64,000 bases of DNA, from the NCBI RefSeq assembly GCF_000376105.1, contig NZ_AQWM01000021.1, positions 1 through 64,000 on the forward strand, read 5' to 3'. The notes beneath the pieces were generated by a model. It saw only the letters and a program-made list of their open reading frames with translations. It was not told the DNA's origin and searched no databases. How positions within the stretch are numbered: position 1 is the first letter of the stretch; every line of letters begins with the position of its first letter. The stretch is from Asticcacaulis benevestitus DSM 16100 = ATCC BAA-896 (GTDB taxonomy: Bacteria > Pseudomonadota > Alphaproteobacteria > Caulobacterales > Caulobacteraceae). Made by a program: the position numbers and the translations under genes. Positions 1 to 8,750 of the stretch are shown piece by piece.

Positions 1-1
1 T

Positions 2-253
2 ATCAAACGCGAACTGAAACGCAGAAGTGCCATCGAGCCTGTCATCGGGCACATGAAAGCCGATGGAAAACTCGAGCGGAACTGGCTTGCCGGAGCACAT
101 GGCGATGCGGTCAATGTCCTCCTGGTGGCCGCCGGCCATAACATCCGTCTCCTCTTGAACTGGCTGAAGAGTTTTTGTGCCTTCGTCATGGCCCTGTCCA
201 TGGCGGTCACGAAGACAAAAAACTATGCGGACTACAGCCAACTTGCCGCTTGA
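2..253 (+). CDS. IS5-family transposase, C-terminal part (5' end outside window)
   Basis: The open frame enters from the left edge and ends at TGA 251-253, giving about 83 residues. The segment SAIEPVIGHMKADGKLERN, followed by GAHGDAVNVLLVAAGHNIRLLL, is the characteristic C-terminal block of IS5-family DDE transposases; the E of AIEPVIGHMK is the third catalytic acidic residue (family knowledge). The N-terminal DDE part lies outside the window, so whether the element is intact cannot be judged. It marks the left border of the polysaccharide island as a transposon-rich junction. Confidence 0.85.
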   Translation: MKRELKRRSAIEPVIGHMKADGKLERNWLAGAHGDAVNVLLVAAGHNIRLLLNWLKSFCAFVMALSMAVTKTKNYADYSQLAA

Positions 254-544
254 GTTCAAAAACTGAATTGTTCACGGGCGACTCGCTAGACGGTTCGAAG
301 ATGAGCTGTGATGAGGCCTTTTCAGCAGCCAATGTGATGCGATGACGCCCCTCCATGCGGCCAAGCATCCAGTGCGGCCTCGCGCTCCGCGGTTCCGCTT
401 GCATGGGTCAGCGTGGCATCGACGACCAGACACCCAAGTCGCCACGCATCATATGCTCCATAAACGGAAATTTATCTCAATTGCACGCTTGCAAGTTGTG
501 CACCGCCCTACCCTTCAAAATTTTAAACGAAAGCTGCTCAATTT
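254..544. other. Non-coding stretch with probable right end of the IS5 element
   Basis: The 3' untranslated end of the transposase gene runs into a stretch around 255-295 that probably holds the right terminal inverted repeat; the left end is not in the window, so the repeat cannot be paired. I see no credible gene from here to the stop of the glycosyltransferase at 545. Small frames in this stretch have no recognisable motif. Confidence 0.4.
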
Positions 545-1756
545 TTACAACAGTCTTTTGAGTAAACCATTGGCCGCGCTTATCGCATCAAACTTGCCCA
601 GACAATCGTCGAACGCCTTTTTTTGCATCCCGTTTAAGTAATCAGAATTATCAATATGTTCGATTATCAAGTCGGTCAGTGAGACAAGATTTGAGGCTTC
701 CAAATAACCCAACCCTGCAGGCGTTGGCAATCCACTGACGGCACCGGTCACCCCCATTATGGGGAGCCGGTGAAAAACATATGACAGTAGCCTTAATTTG
801 AAGCCACCACCGACAGTGTCGGCGATAATACCAATTCGGCATTCCGCCATCAGCGCCTCGATATCACTTACGTACCCCCTCACAATAACCTCAGGGTGAG
901 CTCGCTCAATATGCTCTCTTAAGGCAGAGTCCATCGCTCCTGCAACAACAATTGAAATGCCCATTTGACGAAGGGGGGCGCACGCAATTTCAAGCCAATC
1001 CCTTAAAATCTGCCGCTTCTGTTCAGATTCTCTTCCTCCAAAAAGCAACACCTGCCTCGGAGTAGTCGAATCGATGCACCGCGCCTCGACTACTCGCTCA
1101 CTATACCCTGGAGGAAATAAGTAATAAGGGACGTGTGGTGATAGCGACTCAAAGGTCGCTTTGTCCCCTTCGTTTATTACCGTAACGAGATCGACAGATT
1201 TTAACAGCTGTAACTCTGCCCTTTTTACTTTCAGTTCGTCTATTTTGGCGGCGAAAGTAACAAGCGGGCTTAGTTTATAACTTTTATATTTTTGTCGCCG
1301 AGTAAGATATTCATATTCATGAGAAATATAGACAAGTCGTACATCTGGATGGATTAGTTTATATTTCAAGCACTTGGGAAGACAATGTACAGAGCCCAAA
1401 TTATCCAGAACTATAATATCCCAGTCTTGGCGCAGCAGAGCGTCCAAATTTTTGTGATAACCATTGGTTCTACCCTTCCAAGCAACATTTGGCAAACTTG
1501 AAAACACAGATCCCGCCCGGCCCTTACGTACAGAACCGCCAATATGCCATTTCGCTTTCCCAAAAGCATTCAGGCCTTCGGTACTAGAGGCGCATAGCAC
1601 TTCGACACGCGCAAGGGTGGAGAGCGCCTCAATGATGCCTCTAGAATATACGGCGTCGCCGGCCATCGCCCGCCCATATGGCATGAGCTTTGTGAGATAC
1701 AATACTTTCGCATCTGCCAGATCTGCTTCTTGAAAGTTATGATGAATTGATTGCAT
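545..1756 (-). CDS. Glycosyltransferase, GT4-like (GT-B fold)
   Basis: A 403-residue protein with a two-domain GT-B layout. The N-terminal domain begins with KVLYLTKLMPYGRAMAGD (about 17-34), a Rossmann strand plus glycine-containing loop. The C-terminal domain starts near VLLFGGRESEQKRQIL (about 236-251) and contains a GYVSDIEALMAECRIGI segment (about 294-310), the usual nucleotide-sugar-binding region of GT4 enzymes. It probably transfers a sugar from an NDP-sugar to a lipid-linked glycan in the cytoplasm. It starts 4 bp after the stop of a decayed GT2 gene, in the same arrangement as the mirror-image module at 3567-5440, where the GT4 copy is the decayed one. Donor and linkage cannot be told from sequence. 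Confidence 0.8.
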   Translation of the reverse strand: MQSIHHNFQEADLADAKVLYLTKLMPYGRAMAGDAVYSRGIIEALSTLARVEVLCASSTEGLNAFGKAKWHIGGSVRKGRAGSVFSSLPNVAWKGRTNGYHKNLDALLRQDWDIIVLDNLGSVHCLPKCLKYKLIHPDVRLVYISHEYEYLTRRQKYKSYKLSPLVTFAAKIDELKVKRAELQLLKSVDLVTVINEGDKATFESLSPHVPYYLFPPGYSERVVEARCIDSTTPRQVLLFGGRESEQKRQILRDWLEIACAPLRQMGISIVVAGAMDSALREHIERAHPEVIVRGYVSDIEALMAECRIGIIADTVGGGFKLRLLSYVFHRLPIMGVTGAVSGLPTPAGLGYLEASNLVSLTDLIIEHIDNSDYLNGMQKKAFDDCLGKFDAISAANGLLKRLL

Positions 1757-1759
1757 GAC

Positions 1760-2352
1760 CTATCTCGATTTGACCAGATTCCAGACGAAGAACCTTTGCA
1801 CACACATCGCCCTAACCACCCCCGCCAAGGCAGCAACTAGTCCGACAATTACTTCAATAAGAGCGCCAGCAAGCGCCGTACCGATCAATTTGCCCCGCAT
1901 TAAACATGCCGCCAGCAAAAATGTAGCCGCCAGGCCAATGGGCACAGAAAGCTGAAATACAACCAACAGGCCGTTAATCGCTCCAATAATGAGAAACAGT
2001 CCGGCAAACCAGCGAATAATTTTTCTAAAAGTATTTTTGGTGCTTTTCATTTTCGCCCTCCGTGAATAGGCGTGACCAAATTTTAACACTCAGCCAACCC
2101 ATCATCGAAGGCTAGAACCTGAAGGTGCAGATGCCTTGCCTTCAGCAACTCTATATTTGCCAATTTTGCAGGCATAGACGTTTTTTGACGATAGGCTGCA
2201 AATACGAGCGTGGCTTTAACATAACGCCGAGACCTCAATATAACCAAGGATGAATTTAACGACATCAAAAGAAAAAAGAAAATAACATATGTGTACACAA
2301 GCACAATTGCACAATAAATCTTTAAAAAGATGTCGGTAACATTAGGAAACAT
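1760..2352 (-). pseudogene. Decayed membrane GT2 glycosyltransferase (internal deletion)
   Basis: Two fragments on this strand match the two ends of the intact GT2 at 3567-4742. The first (2352-2083) carries LANIELLKARHLHLQVLAFDDG, close to LANIEMLKKRHPQLQVLAFDDG in the intact copy, then hits a stop. The second (2089-1760) matches the C-terminal membrane part: FRKIIRWFAGLFLI against SRKMIRWFGGLFLI, both ending in KSR. About 200 catalytic residues between them are missing, so it cannot be an active transferase. The two genes are diverged paralogues rather than recent copies. The downstream GT4 (545-1756) still looks functional. Confidence 0.75.
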
Positions 2353-2550
2353 GCGATCAAATTATCAGGACGTAACTTGACGTTAGTAAGGTTATTATGC
2401 GCCCAAGAAGAGCAAGACCATGTAAATATTGAAACGCAACCAGATCATAAGATTGGTAGTTTCCAATCAAACTACCGCAGCTGACCATCCCGCTAGATCA
2501 CAAGCTCCTAACGCTGACATGAGCATAGCGCACCGAATTCTAATTTGTAA

Positions 2551-2931
2551 ATGAAATTGATGCGCCGCAGCATAGATTGTGAGTATTGGCTCGGCTATGC
2601 CAGAGCAAAGATTCAGTCGATGAGCTGGACGCCGCGAAAAGCCCTAACCGGTCCAATTCAGCGTAACCAAGCCGGGGCTAAGCCCCCTAAATCGAGAGGG
2701 CGACGTCGGCCAGATCCACTTGCAGCTGTTACTGAGTTACTGAAGGCGTCGTTTGACGCTGATCCCTGGAAGACGTCTCCCGAGCCACTCGACAAATTAC
2801 AGACCGAGGTGCCCGAAAAATACCCGAACAAGCTCTTACGTAAATTGCAGCGCCGATTGAAGGTCTGGCGTAGCCAGCGGGCTCACCTGATGGTCTTTGG
2901 TGACAGTCCAGGTAACGATGTCGCAGATTGA
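2551..2931 (+). pseudogene. Transposase fragment (IS21 / integrase-core type)
   Basis: A 126-codon frame contains DKLQTEVPEKYPNKLLRKLQ followed by RRLKVWRSQRA and HLMVFG. This resembles the region between the HTH and DDE core of IS21-like and related integrase-core transposases, whose usual form is ..LQ.R.P..Y.....RTLQRR...WRA. The DDE catalytic core is absent, so this is a remnant. It lies almost exactly at the centre of the inverted GT2-GT4 duplication and may relate to how that rearrangement formed. The family match is from motif memory, not a search. Confidence 0.5.
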
Positions 2932-3566
2932 TGCGAAATGACTACAGCATTCACCCAGCAGATTTTGGTGGCCGGGGCGCGGCGCAGCTTAATCGCGACG
3001 CGCACCTAGCACCAAAATGGCCCCACATGTGAACACCGTGTTGGTTAGGCTTTATATGGTGTCGTAAAGGAACATTATTCTGAGGTAACTTAGACAGAGT
3101 TGGGGAGCATAATCTGGTGAGGCAATACGTCCTCTCATCCTGATTGACGCGCTACAAGCATAAGCCATCGGCCCGCTTTGCAGCCATATAGCATCGAGCT
3201 CAGTTGAGTGACTGTTTCATCTTAAAACCGACGCGATTACTAAAAAAAGAAATTTCTCTCTCGACAGCGCTTCGGTTGCGGTGCACAATCGCTCGTGAAA
3301 TGGACTAACGGAAAGACCTATAGAGTTTCAATAGGCCGCATGTCACACTTCTGATCAAATGTAGGGTTATTTTTTATAGCCAGTGGGCTCCACAGATGGC
3401 TATAACCCGCGAGTTGGGCGTTCCCATTTCGGGAATATTTGGAAATGATTGACATATGGCATTGAAACAATAGAAACAGAGCGCATCGCTTAAACTACTT
3501 GCGCCATAATGAAGTCCTGTAGCAAATTGGGTTTTGCCACTAGCACGGCAACTTAGCAAAGCTTAA
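2932..3566. other. Gene-free stretch at the centre of the inverted duplication
   Basis: No convincing coding sequence. It holds one copy of the 25-bp dispersed repeat (3132-3156) and otherwise low-GC sequence up to the GT2 start. It probably consists of decayed insertion-sequence material plus the promoter region of the 3567 gene. Confidence 0.4.
3132..3156. repeat. 25-bp dispersed repeat, copy A
   Basis: Begins CTCTCATCCTGATTG and ends CGCGCTACA. It is identical to 19304-19328 and has one mismatch to 36156-36180. The bases just before it (GAGGCAATACG) also resemble those before copy B (GAGCAATGCG), which suggests a transposon terminus rather than chance. Confidence 0.7.
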
Positions 3567-4742
3567 TTGTGGACTGAATTACCTAAATTACAACTTAACT
3601 TACATGGTGTCTTGGTGTTTATAAATATCGCAATTGCTGTAACATTTTGTTGCGCGTTGTTAATTGTGTATCCATACGCAATATACCCGATAGTACTGCA
3701 TCTCCTGCCCAGTAAGCCGGTTGCCACTGACGCAGCATACAACTGTCAGGTGACGCTAGTTTTTTGTGCTTTTAATGAAGAGCGCTCGATTGCGCAGAAA
3801 CTGGCCAACATCGAAATGCTGAAAAAAAGGCATCCACAGCTCCAAGTGCTGGCATTCGATGATGGCTCTAAAGATAATACCGCTGAGCTTATCGCAGCGC
3901 GTCCGGACCTGGTTACATTGGTACGTGGTGCTGGAAGAAACGGAAAAGCCTACGGCATGAAGATCTTAGCTCGGATGTCGCAAGGAGACATAATTGTCTT
4001 TACCGACGCAAACGTGACTTTGAGAGAAGATGCTATTGCTCGGCTAATGCAGTATTATGCAGACCCTACAGTTGGAGGTGTATGCGGATCTCTCCGATAC
4101 TATGGAGAAGGTCAATCTTCGACCGCAGAAATCGGGTCCCTATACTGGAAGTTAGAAGAGCATCTTAAAAAGGAAGAGTCGCGAACTGGCAATGTGATGG
4201 GGGCCGATGGTTCCATTTTTTCCCTTAGACGTGAGCTTTATCCGGAATTTCCAGATACTGTCTTAGACGATTTAACCGTCTCAATGGCTGCCGTTTTCAG
4301 TGGGCATCGATTGATTAAAGCCGAAGATGTGATTGCTTTCGAGGCTTTGGTCGCAAAGCGGGGGGAGGAATTCGCTCGTAAAATGCGAATATCAACGCGC
4401 GCCTTTCATACACATTTGGTAATGCGTCCACAGCTTAAGAAAATGGCTGCTGCTGATAAATTTAAGTATGCTTCTAGAAAAATGATTAGATGGTTTGGCG
4501 GGCTTTTTTTAATTTTGGGTGTCTTTAGCGCCGTCCTAACAGCATTAAAAATCTACACAATGCTGGGTATTGGAATTGCACTTCTACTCGTGTTTACCGT
4601 CATGATCGGCATGAAGGCCACGCGTGGCCCACTTGCCGCAGCCATTGAGGTAGCAATGGCGCTCGTAGCTACACTTGTCGGCGTCTTTAAAGCAATGCGT
4701 GGGCAAACATTTACCATTTGGAATCCGGCGAAGTCTAGATGA
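3567..4742 (+). CDS. Membrane-bound GT2 glycosyltransferase
   Basis: About 390 residues with TTG at 3567 as the earliest start; the exact start is uncertain. An N-terminal membrane segment (about 15-45) is followed by a GT-A domain with FDDGSKDNT (about 97), FTDAN (about 144) and the ADGS...DTVLDDL region carrying the acidic catalytic residues. Then comes KRGEEFARKMRIS, in the place of the Q/RxxRW element of processive GT2s, and C-terminal membrane helices (about 305-375). The layout resembles hyaluronan/NodC-type or priming GT2 enzymes acting at the inner face of the cytoplasmic membrane. The stop overlaps the start of the decayed GT4 by 4 bp (ATGA), so the two were one transcription unit. 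Confidence 0.8.
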   Translation: MWTELPKLQLNLHGVLVFINIAIAVTFCCALLIVYPYAIYPIVLHLLPSKPVATDAAYNCQVTLVFCAFNEERSIAQKLANIEMLKKRHPQLQVLAFDDGSKDNTAELIAARPDLVTLVRGAGRNGKAYGMKILARMSQGDIIVFTDANVTLREDAIARLMQYYADPTVGGVCGSLRYYGEGQSSTAEIGSLYWKLEEHLKKEESRTGNVMGADGSIFSLRRELYPEFPDTVLDDLTVSMAAVFSGHRLIKAEDVIAFEALVAKRGEEFARKMRISTRAFHTHLVMRPQLKKMAAADKFKYASRKMIRWFGGLFLILGVFSAVLTALKIYTMLGIGIALLLVFTVMIGMKATRGPLAAAIEVAMALVATLVGVFKAMRGQTFTIWNPAKSR

Positions 4743-5440
4743 ACACGCTAGTTTCCGATGTTAAAGTCATGTCCTCTGGCCGCGCTAATAGCCCCCATAC
4801 TCGCTATCTAACAAAAATCTTTCCTTTTCTGCCGGCTTATGGTGAGCCCCACATGACGGAACGTGAAATCGGAGCCACAACGTCCCGCCGGATAGCGGCT
4901 TTGGGCGGTCGAGCGCCCCTTCAGACGCAGCAAATACTGAAGGATTGGTTTGAGTTGTCTTATGACCAGCTTCTCCGCTACCGTAACAAAATTAAAATTA
5001 CCGCCTCCATGAGCGCTACTCTACGAGACTTCATTTCTGTCAAGTATCCTAAAGCGAACCTACGTAGGCACGTGGAAGACATACAAGCCCTCCTCGCTAG
5101 ATGCAGAGCCGGTGTTGTGGATGGTTTGGTGGGAGGTGATCTTAAAGTTCGCCTGCTGACATATATGTTTAAGCGTCCCCGGATGCTGATATTGCAAGGA
5201 TCGGTGAGTGGGCTTCCCAGACATGCCAGGCGCGGCTTCTTGTCCGCCCATCACCTGCCCGCGTTGGCCGGCCTTGTTGTCAAGAGCAATGATGACTTCG
5301 CAGGTTTGAATGCCCTAGCATCGCCAAGCTTTCGAAGACCGCAGAGCCGAGTTAGACCAGGTCGTTCACAACCGCAAACTTCAACAAGCACTCGATTTGG
5401 CACATCCAATATAATCGCAATTTACGAAGGGGTTAATTAA
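4739..5440 (+). pseudogene. Decayed GT4 glycosyltransferase with in-frame internal deletion
   Basis: The 233-codon frame is a shortened relative of the GT4 at 545-1756. Its N-terminus keeps RYLTKIFPFLPAYGE (compare LYLTKLMPYGRAMAGD), then jumps to ALGGRAPLQTQQILKDWFEL (compare LFGGRESEQKRQILRDWLEI) and VEDIQALLARCRAGVVD. Roughly 190 residues in between, the whole N-terminal domain, are gone, and the last ~45 residues are unrelated low-complexity sequence. It is open but cannot form a GT-B enzyme. It ends at the first base of the rfbF start codon, so it may persist as a translated leader of that operon. Confidence 0.7.
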
Positions 5441-6213
5441 TGCGTGCAGTAATTCTGGCCGGTGGCCTTGGAACACGTCTAGCCGAGGAAACTTCAGTTC
5501 GGCCAAAGCCGATGGTCGAGGTGGGTGGATACCCGATTCTGTGGCACATTCTAAACATCTACTCCCAACACGGGATCAATGAGTTTGTGATTTGCCTTGG
5601 GTACAAAGGCTACTACATCAAAGAATACTTCGCGAACTACGCACTCCATCAATCCAGCATCTGCGTAGACATAAAGGAAAAATCGGTTTCATTCCTTGGG
5701 GACGATAAATTGCCGCCATGGAAAATATTCCTGGTCGACACAGGTGCGGAAACTATGACCGGCGGGCGCCTGAAGCGTGTTCGCGATTATCTGCCCGCTG
5801 ACGAGCCGTTTTGCATGACCTACGGAGATGGGGTCGCCGATATCGACATCTCAAAGCTTATCGATTTTCATAACGGTCATGGCCTCGACGCTACATTAAC
5901 GGCGGTCCGCCCGGCAGGTCGATTTGGCGCGACAGTTATTGAAGGCGACCGTGTTGTCCAATTCACGGAAAAGCCGGCAGGAGACAATGCGCAAATTAAT
6001 GGCGGCTTCTTTGTACTGCATCCTCGTGTAATTGACAGGATTGCTGAGGACGAGACAGTTTGGGAAAAGGAACCTTTGGAAGGATTGGCCCGCGACGGGC
6101 AGCTAGCGTCTTTTGAGCACAATGGCTTCTGGCAACCAATGGATACTCTTAGAGACAAGCAGTATCTTGACAAGCTTTGGCAGGATGACAAAGCGCCATG
6201 GAAGGTGTGGTAA
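5440..6213 (+). CDS. rfbF: Glucose-1-phosphate cytidylyltransferase
   Basis: 257 residues, the normal length for RfbF/DdhA. The nucleotidyltransferase signature AGGLGTRLAEETSVRPKPM is at 8-26 and is followed by GGYPILWHIL. TYGDGVADID (about 128) supplies the metal-binding aspartate, and FTEKP and NGGFFV motifs follow. It makes CDP-glucose from CTP and glucose-1-phosphate in the cytoplasm, the first step of CDP-deoxysugar synthesis. The CDP-glucose dehydratase begins 1 bp after its stop, so the two steps are coupled. A GGGG-rich Shine-Dalgarno (AAGGGG) precedes the ATG. Confidence 0.93.
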   Translation: MRAVILAGGLGTRLAEETSVRPKPMVEVGGYPILWHILNIYSQHGINEFVICLGYKGYYIKEYFANYALHQSSICVDIKEKSVSFLGDDKLPPWKIFLVDTGAETMTGGRLKRVRDYLPADEPFCMTYGDGVADIDISKLIDFHNGHGLDATLTAVRPAGRFGATVIEGDRVVQFTEKPAGDNAQINGGFFVLHPRVIDRIAEDETVWEKEPLEGLARDGQLASFEHNGFWQPMDTLRDKQYLDKLWQDDKAPWKVW

Positions 6214-6214
6214 G

Positions 6215-7282
6215 ATGGGTAAATTGGATCGGACTTTTTGGGCGCAACAACGAGTCTTCCTGACAGGTCACACCGGCTTCAAGGGAAGCTGGATGACGAA
6301 GTGGCTCTCGCAGTTAGGTGCGGAGATTTACGGATTTTCACTAGAGCCGGAAACAACTCCTAGCCTTTTCTCGGTCTTAGGCCCACTACCGAGCGTGACT
6401 TCTACAATAGGAGACATTCGCGACGTCGACGCCGTCGAAGCTGCAGTGTTGAACGCTAACCCCACGGTAGCCATCCACATGGCTGCGCAGCCCTTGGTCC
6501 GGAGATCGTATCGCGAACCGGCAGCGACCTACGCAACCAACGTAATGGGTACATTGAATGTGTTAGAGGCTCTCAGGAAGGCACCGAACCTAAAAGCCAT
6601 TCTAGTGGTGACAACTGACAAGGTTTATAAAAACGATGACACTGGACATATTTTCATTGAAAGCGACCCGTTAGGGGGGCACGATCCATATTCAAGCTCA
6701 AAAGCAGCGTGTGAAGAGGTCGTCTCTTGCTATGATCAAAGCTTTTTTTCGGATGCCGGAATTGCAACCGCGACAGCTCGCGCAGGGAATGTCGTTGGCG
6801 GAGGCGACTGGTCGGAAGATCGCCTAGTTCCTGATATGTGGCGATCACTCCAAAGCGGCGACCAACTCGTCTTGCGAAACCCGCTCAGCACACGTCCTTG
6901 GCAACATGCCCTAGACCCACTATCCGGCTACCTTACATTTGTAGAGCAACTCTGCAAAAAAGGTCGAAACGATTTGCCCAAAGCTCTAAACTTTGCTCCA
7001 GTTGCCGATCATCCACTCACCGTGCAAGCCGTAACCGAGATTATGGCTGGAAAGCTGGGGATATCAGACTCCTGGCGGCAGGCAGAAGGGTATCAACCTG
7101 TAGAGATGAAGCTTCTGGCTCTAGACGCATCGTTGGCTGCCGAAACTATCGGCTGGCGGCCTCAATTAACCGGACGTGAAGCGATCCAGTGGACAGCCGA
7201 CTGGTACCTCAGGATGCATCAAGGTCAGGACATGGTTTCATTCACGGAAGAGCAAATTTCCGCATACGAAGCACTGTCATAA
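6215..7282 (+). CDS. rfbG: CDP-glucose 4,6-dehydratase
   Basis: 355 residues from ATG 6215; this start is preferred because the frame upstream runs into rfbF. It is an extended short-chain dehydrogenase. VFLTGHTGFKGSW (about 14-26) is the NAD-binding glycine motif in the form typical of CDP-glucose dehydratases. HMAAQPLVRRSY, TTDKVYKN and the catalytic DPYSSSKAACE (Y-x3-K) follow. It converts CDP-D-glucose to CDP-4-keto-6-deoxy-D-glucose. No DdhC/DdhD-type C3 dehydratase pair follows, so the product is probably steered to a 6-deoxy rather than a 3,6-dideoxy sugar. Confidence 0.93.
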   Translation: MGKLDRTFWAQQRVFLTGHTGFKGSWMTKWLSQLGAEIYGFSLEPETTPSLFSVLGPLPSVTSTIGDIRDVDAVEAAVLNANPTVAIHMAAQPLVRRSYREPAATYATNVMGTLNVLEALRKAPNLKAILVVTTDKVYKNDDTGHIFIESDPLGGHDPYSSSKAACEEVVSCYDQSFFSDAGIATATARAGNVVGGGDWSEDRLVPDMWRSLQSGDQLVLRNPLSTRPWQHALDPLSGYLTFVEQLCKKGRNDLPKALNFAPVADHPLTVQAVTEIMAGKLGISDSWRQAEGYQPVEMKLLALDASLAAETIGWRPQLTGREAIQWTADWYLRMHQGQDMVSFTEEQISAYEALS

Positions 7283-7296
7283 TTGTAGGTGAAGAA

Positions 7297-7854
7297 ATGA
7301 AATACAATCCTACTCCACTCGAAGGCGCCTACACAATAGAGCTTGAACCCCGTGCTGATGAGCGCGGCTTCTTTTCTCGTGTTTATTGCGAAAATGAATT
7401 TTCAACACATGGCTTAGAAACACATTACGTTCAATTCAACACCTCATTTACACAGAAGAAACACACCCTTCGTGGAATGCACTATCAACTGGGAGACTCT
7501 GCAGAAGTTAAAGTAATTAAATGTATTCGCGGATCTCTTTTTGACGTTATACTAGACCTAAGGCAAGACTCAGAAACATTTGGAAAATGGTTTGGGGCTG
7601 AACTTTCTGACCAAAACAGAAAAATGATGTATGTCCCACGCGGCTTTGCTCATGGCTTTCAAGCCTTAACCGATGACGTTGAAATGATGTACTTCGTCAG
7701 CAACACCTACAGTGCTACGAATGAACGATCAGTCCGGTGGAATGATCCGAAATTTTCCATTGATTGGCCCTTCGAACCCGTCATGATTTCCGAAAAAGAC
7801 GCTAGCGCCCGTGATTTTGAGACGGGGTTTCATCTAGGTAAGGAAACCCCATGA
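7297..7854 (+). CDS. RmlC-like NDP-4-keto-6-deoxyhexose 3,5-epimerase
   Basis: 185 residues from ATG 7297, with GGTGAAGAA upstream. RmlC-type cupin features are clear: DERGFFSR near the N-terminus, HTLRGMHYQ (catalytic His region), VPRGFAHGFQAL and RWNDPKFSIDWPF. In this operon the substrate is likely CDP-4-keto-6-deoxyglucose rather than the dTDP form, with epimerisation at C5, C3 or both. It overlaps the next gene by 4 bp. Whether one or both carbons are epimerised cannot be told. Confidence 0.85.
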   Translation: MKYNPTPLEGAYTIELEPRADERGFFSRVYCENEFSTHGLETHYVQFNTSFTQKKHTLRGMHYQLGDSAEVKVIKCIRGSLFDVILDLRQDSETFGKWFGAELSDQNRKMMYVPRGFAHGFQALTDDVEMMYFVSNTYSATNERSVRWNDPKFSIDWPFEPVMISEKDASARDFETGFHLGKETP

Positions 7855-8750
7855 AGGAGAAAATACTCCTGTCAGGCGCGACCGGCCTGATCGGCTCAGC
7901 TGTTTTTAACAAGGTAGAAGCAGAATACGACGTCACAACTATTGGACGGAACAATAGGAATGACATTTTAGCGGACCTATCAAAGCCGGACAGCTTTGCT
8001 AATTTGGACATCGAACGAGTCGATACGTTAATTCACTGTGCTGGCGTGGTGGACGAGGACTTCAAAGAGAATCCGGAACAGGCCTTCTCCATGGCTGTCT
8101 TGGGGGCAAACAGTCTGGTCGAGGCCGCGGCCCGTGCCGGCGCGAAGAAGTTCGTTTATATTTCTTCAGCTCATGTCTACGGTCCAATGATTGGGCACGT
8201 AGATGAGAGCACGCCGGTTAACCCTATTTCCGATTATGCCATCGCTCATTTTGCAACCGAGCAAGTATTTCGCCGCAAAGCGAATACGACAGCCTCCGTA
8301 CTCGCCGTACGTCCTTGTGCAGTTTTCGGACACCTAGAGTCACCAGGAGCTTTCCGCAGATGGGGCTTAATTCCGTTCTCCTTCCCGAGAGATGCGGCGA
8401 TGCACCAAAAAATTACGATTCGTTCAACGGGCGAACAGCGACGCAACTTTGTCGGCACCGAAGACATTGCAAGCGTAATTTTAAGCTGGCTCAAAAAACC
8501 GAAGCTTGGCTTTGCCGCTGTCAATCCTACGGGCAGCACCTCGTGCTCAGTCTACCAATTTGCGCAACTTTGTGCTGCCTCAGTTAAGGAGCGCTATGGA
8601 CTGGACTGCGAAATTGAGCGGGTTACACCTGACGGTCGCACCGTTGGTGATGACTTCGACTATGTCAGCCTATTCAGCTCTGCTCGCGGTCAACAGTCTC
8701 TATCCAGCTTTGCAAGTGAATTCATGACAAGCTTGAGGGAGGCTTTGTAG
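7851..8750 (+). CDS. NAD(P)-dependent sugar reductase / epimerase (extended SDR)
   Basis: 299 residues. ILLSGATGLIGSAVF (4-18) is the Rossmann glycine motif, and YISSAHVYGP precedes the active-site region DYAIAHFATEQ. At the Y-x3-K catalytic position the lysine is a histidine (YAIAH), an uncommon substitution. As the last sugar-modifying enzyme of the operon it is the likely 4-keto reductase that completes a CDP-6-deoxyhexose. The start overlaps the epimerase stop (ATGA), and the next gene starts directly after its TAG. An epimerase role is an alternative. Confidence 0.8.
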   Translation: MKEKILLSGATGLIGSAVFNKVEAEYDVTTIGRNNRNDILADLSKPDSFANLDIERVDTLIHCAGVVDEDFKENPEQAFSMAVLGANSLVEAAARAGAKKFVYISSAHVYGPMIGHVDESTPVNPISDYAIAHFATEQVFRRKANTTASVLAVRPCAVFGHLESPGAFRRWGLIPFSFPRDAAMHQKITIRSTGEQRRNFVGTEDIASVILSWLKKPKLGFAAVNPTGSTSCSVYQFAQLCAASVKERYGLDCEIERVTPDGRTVGDDFDYVSLFSSARGQQSLSSFASEFMTSLREAL

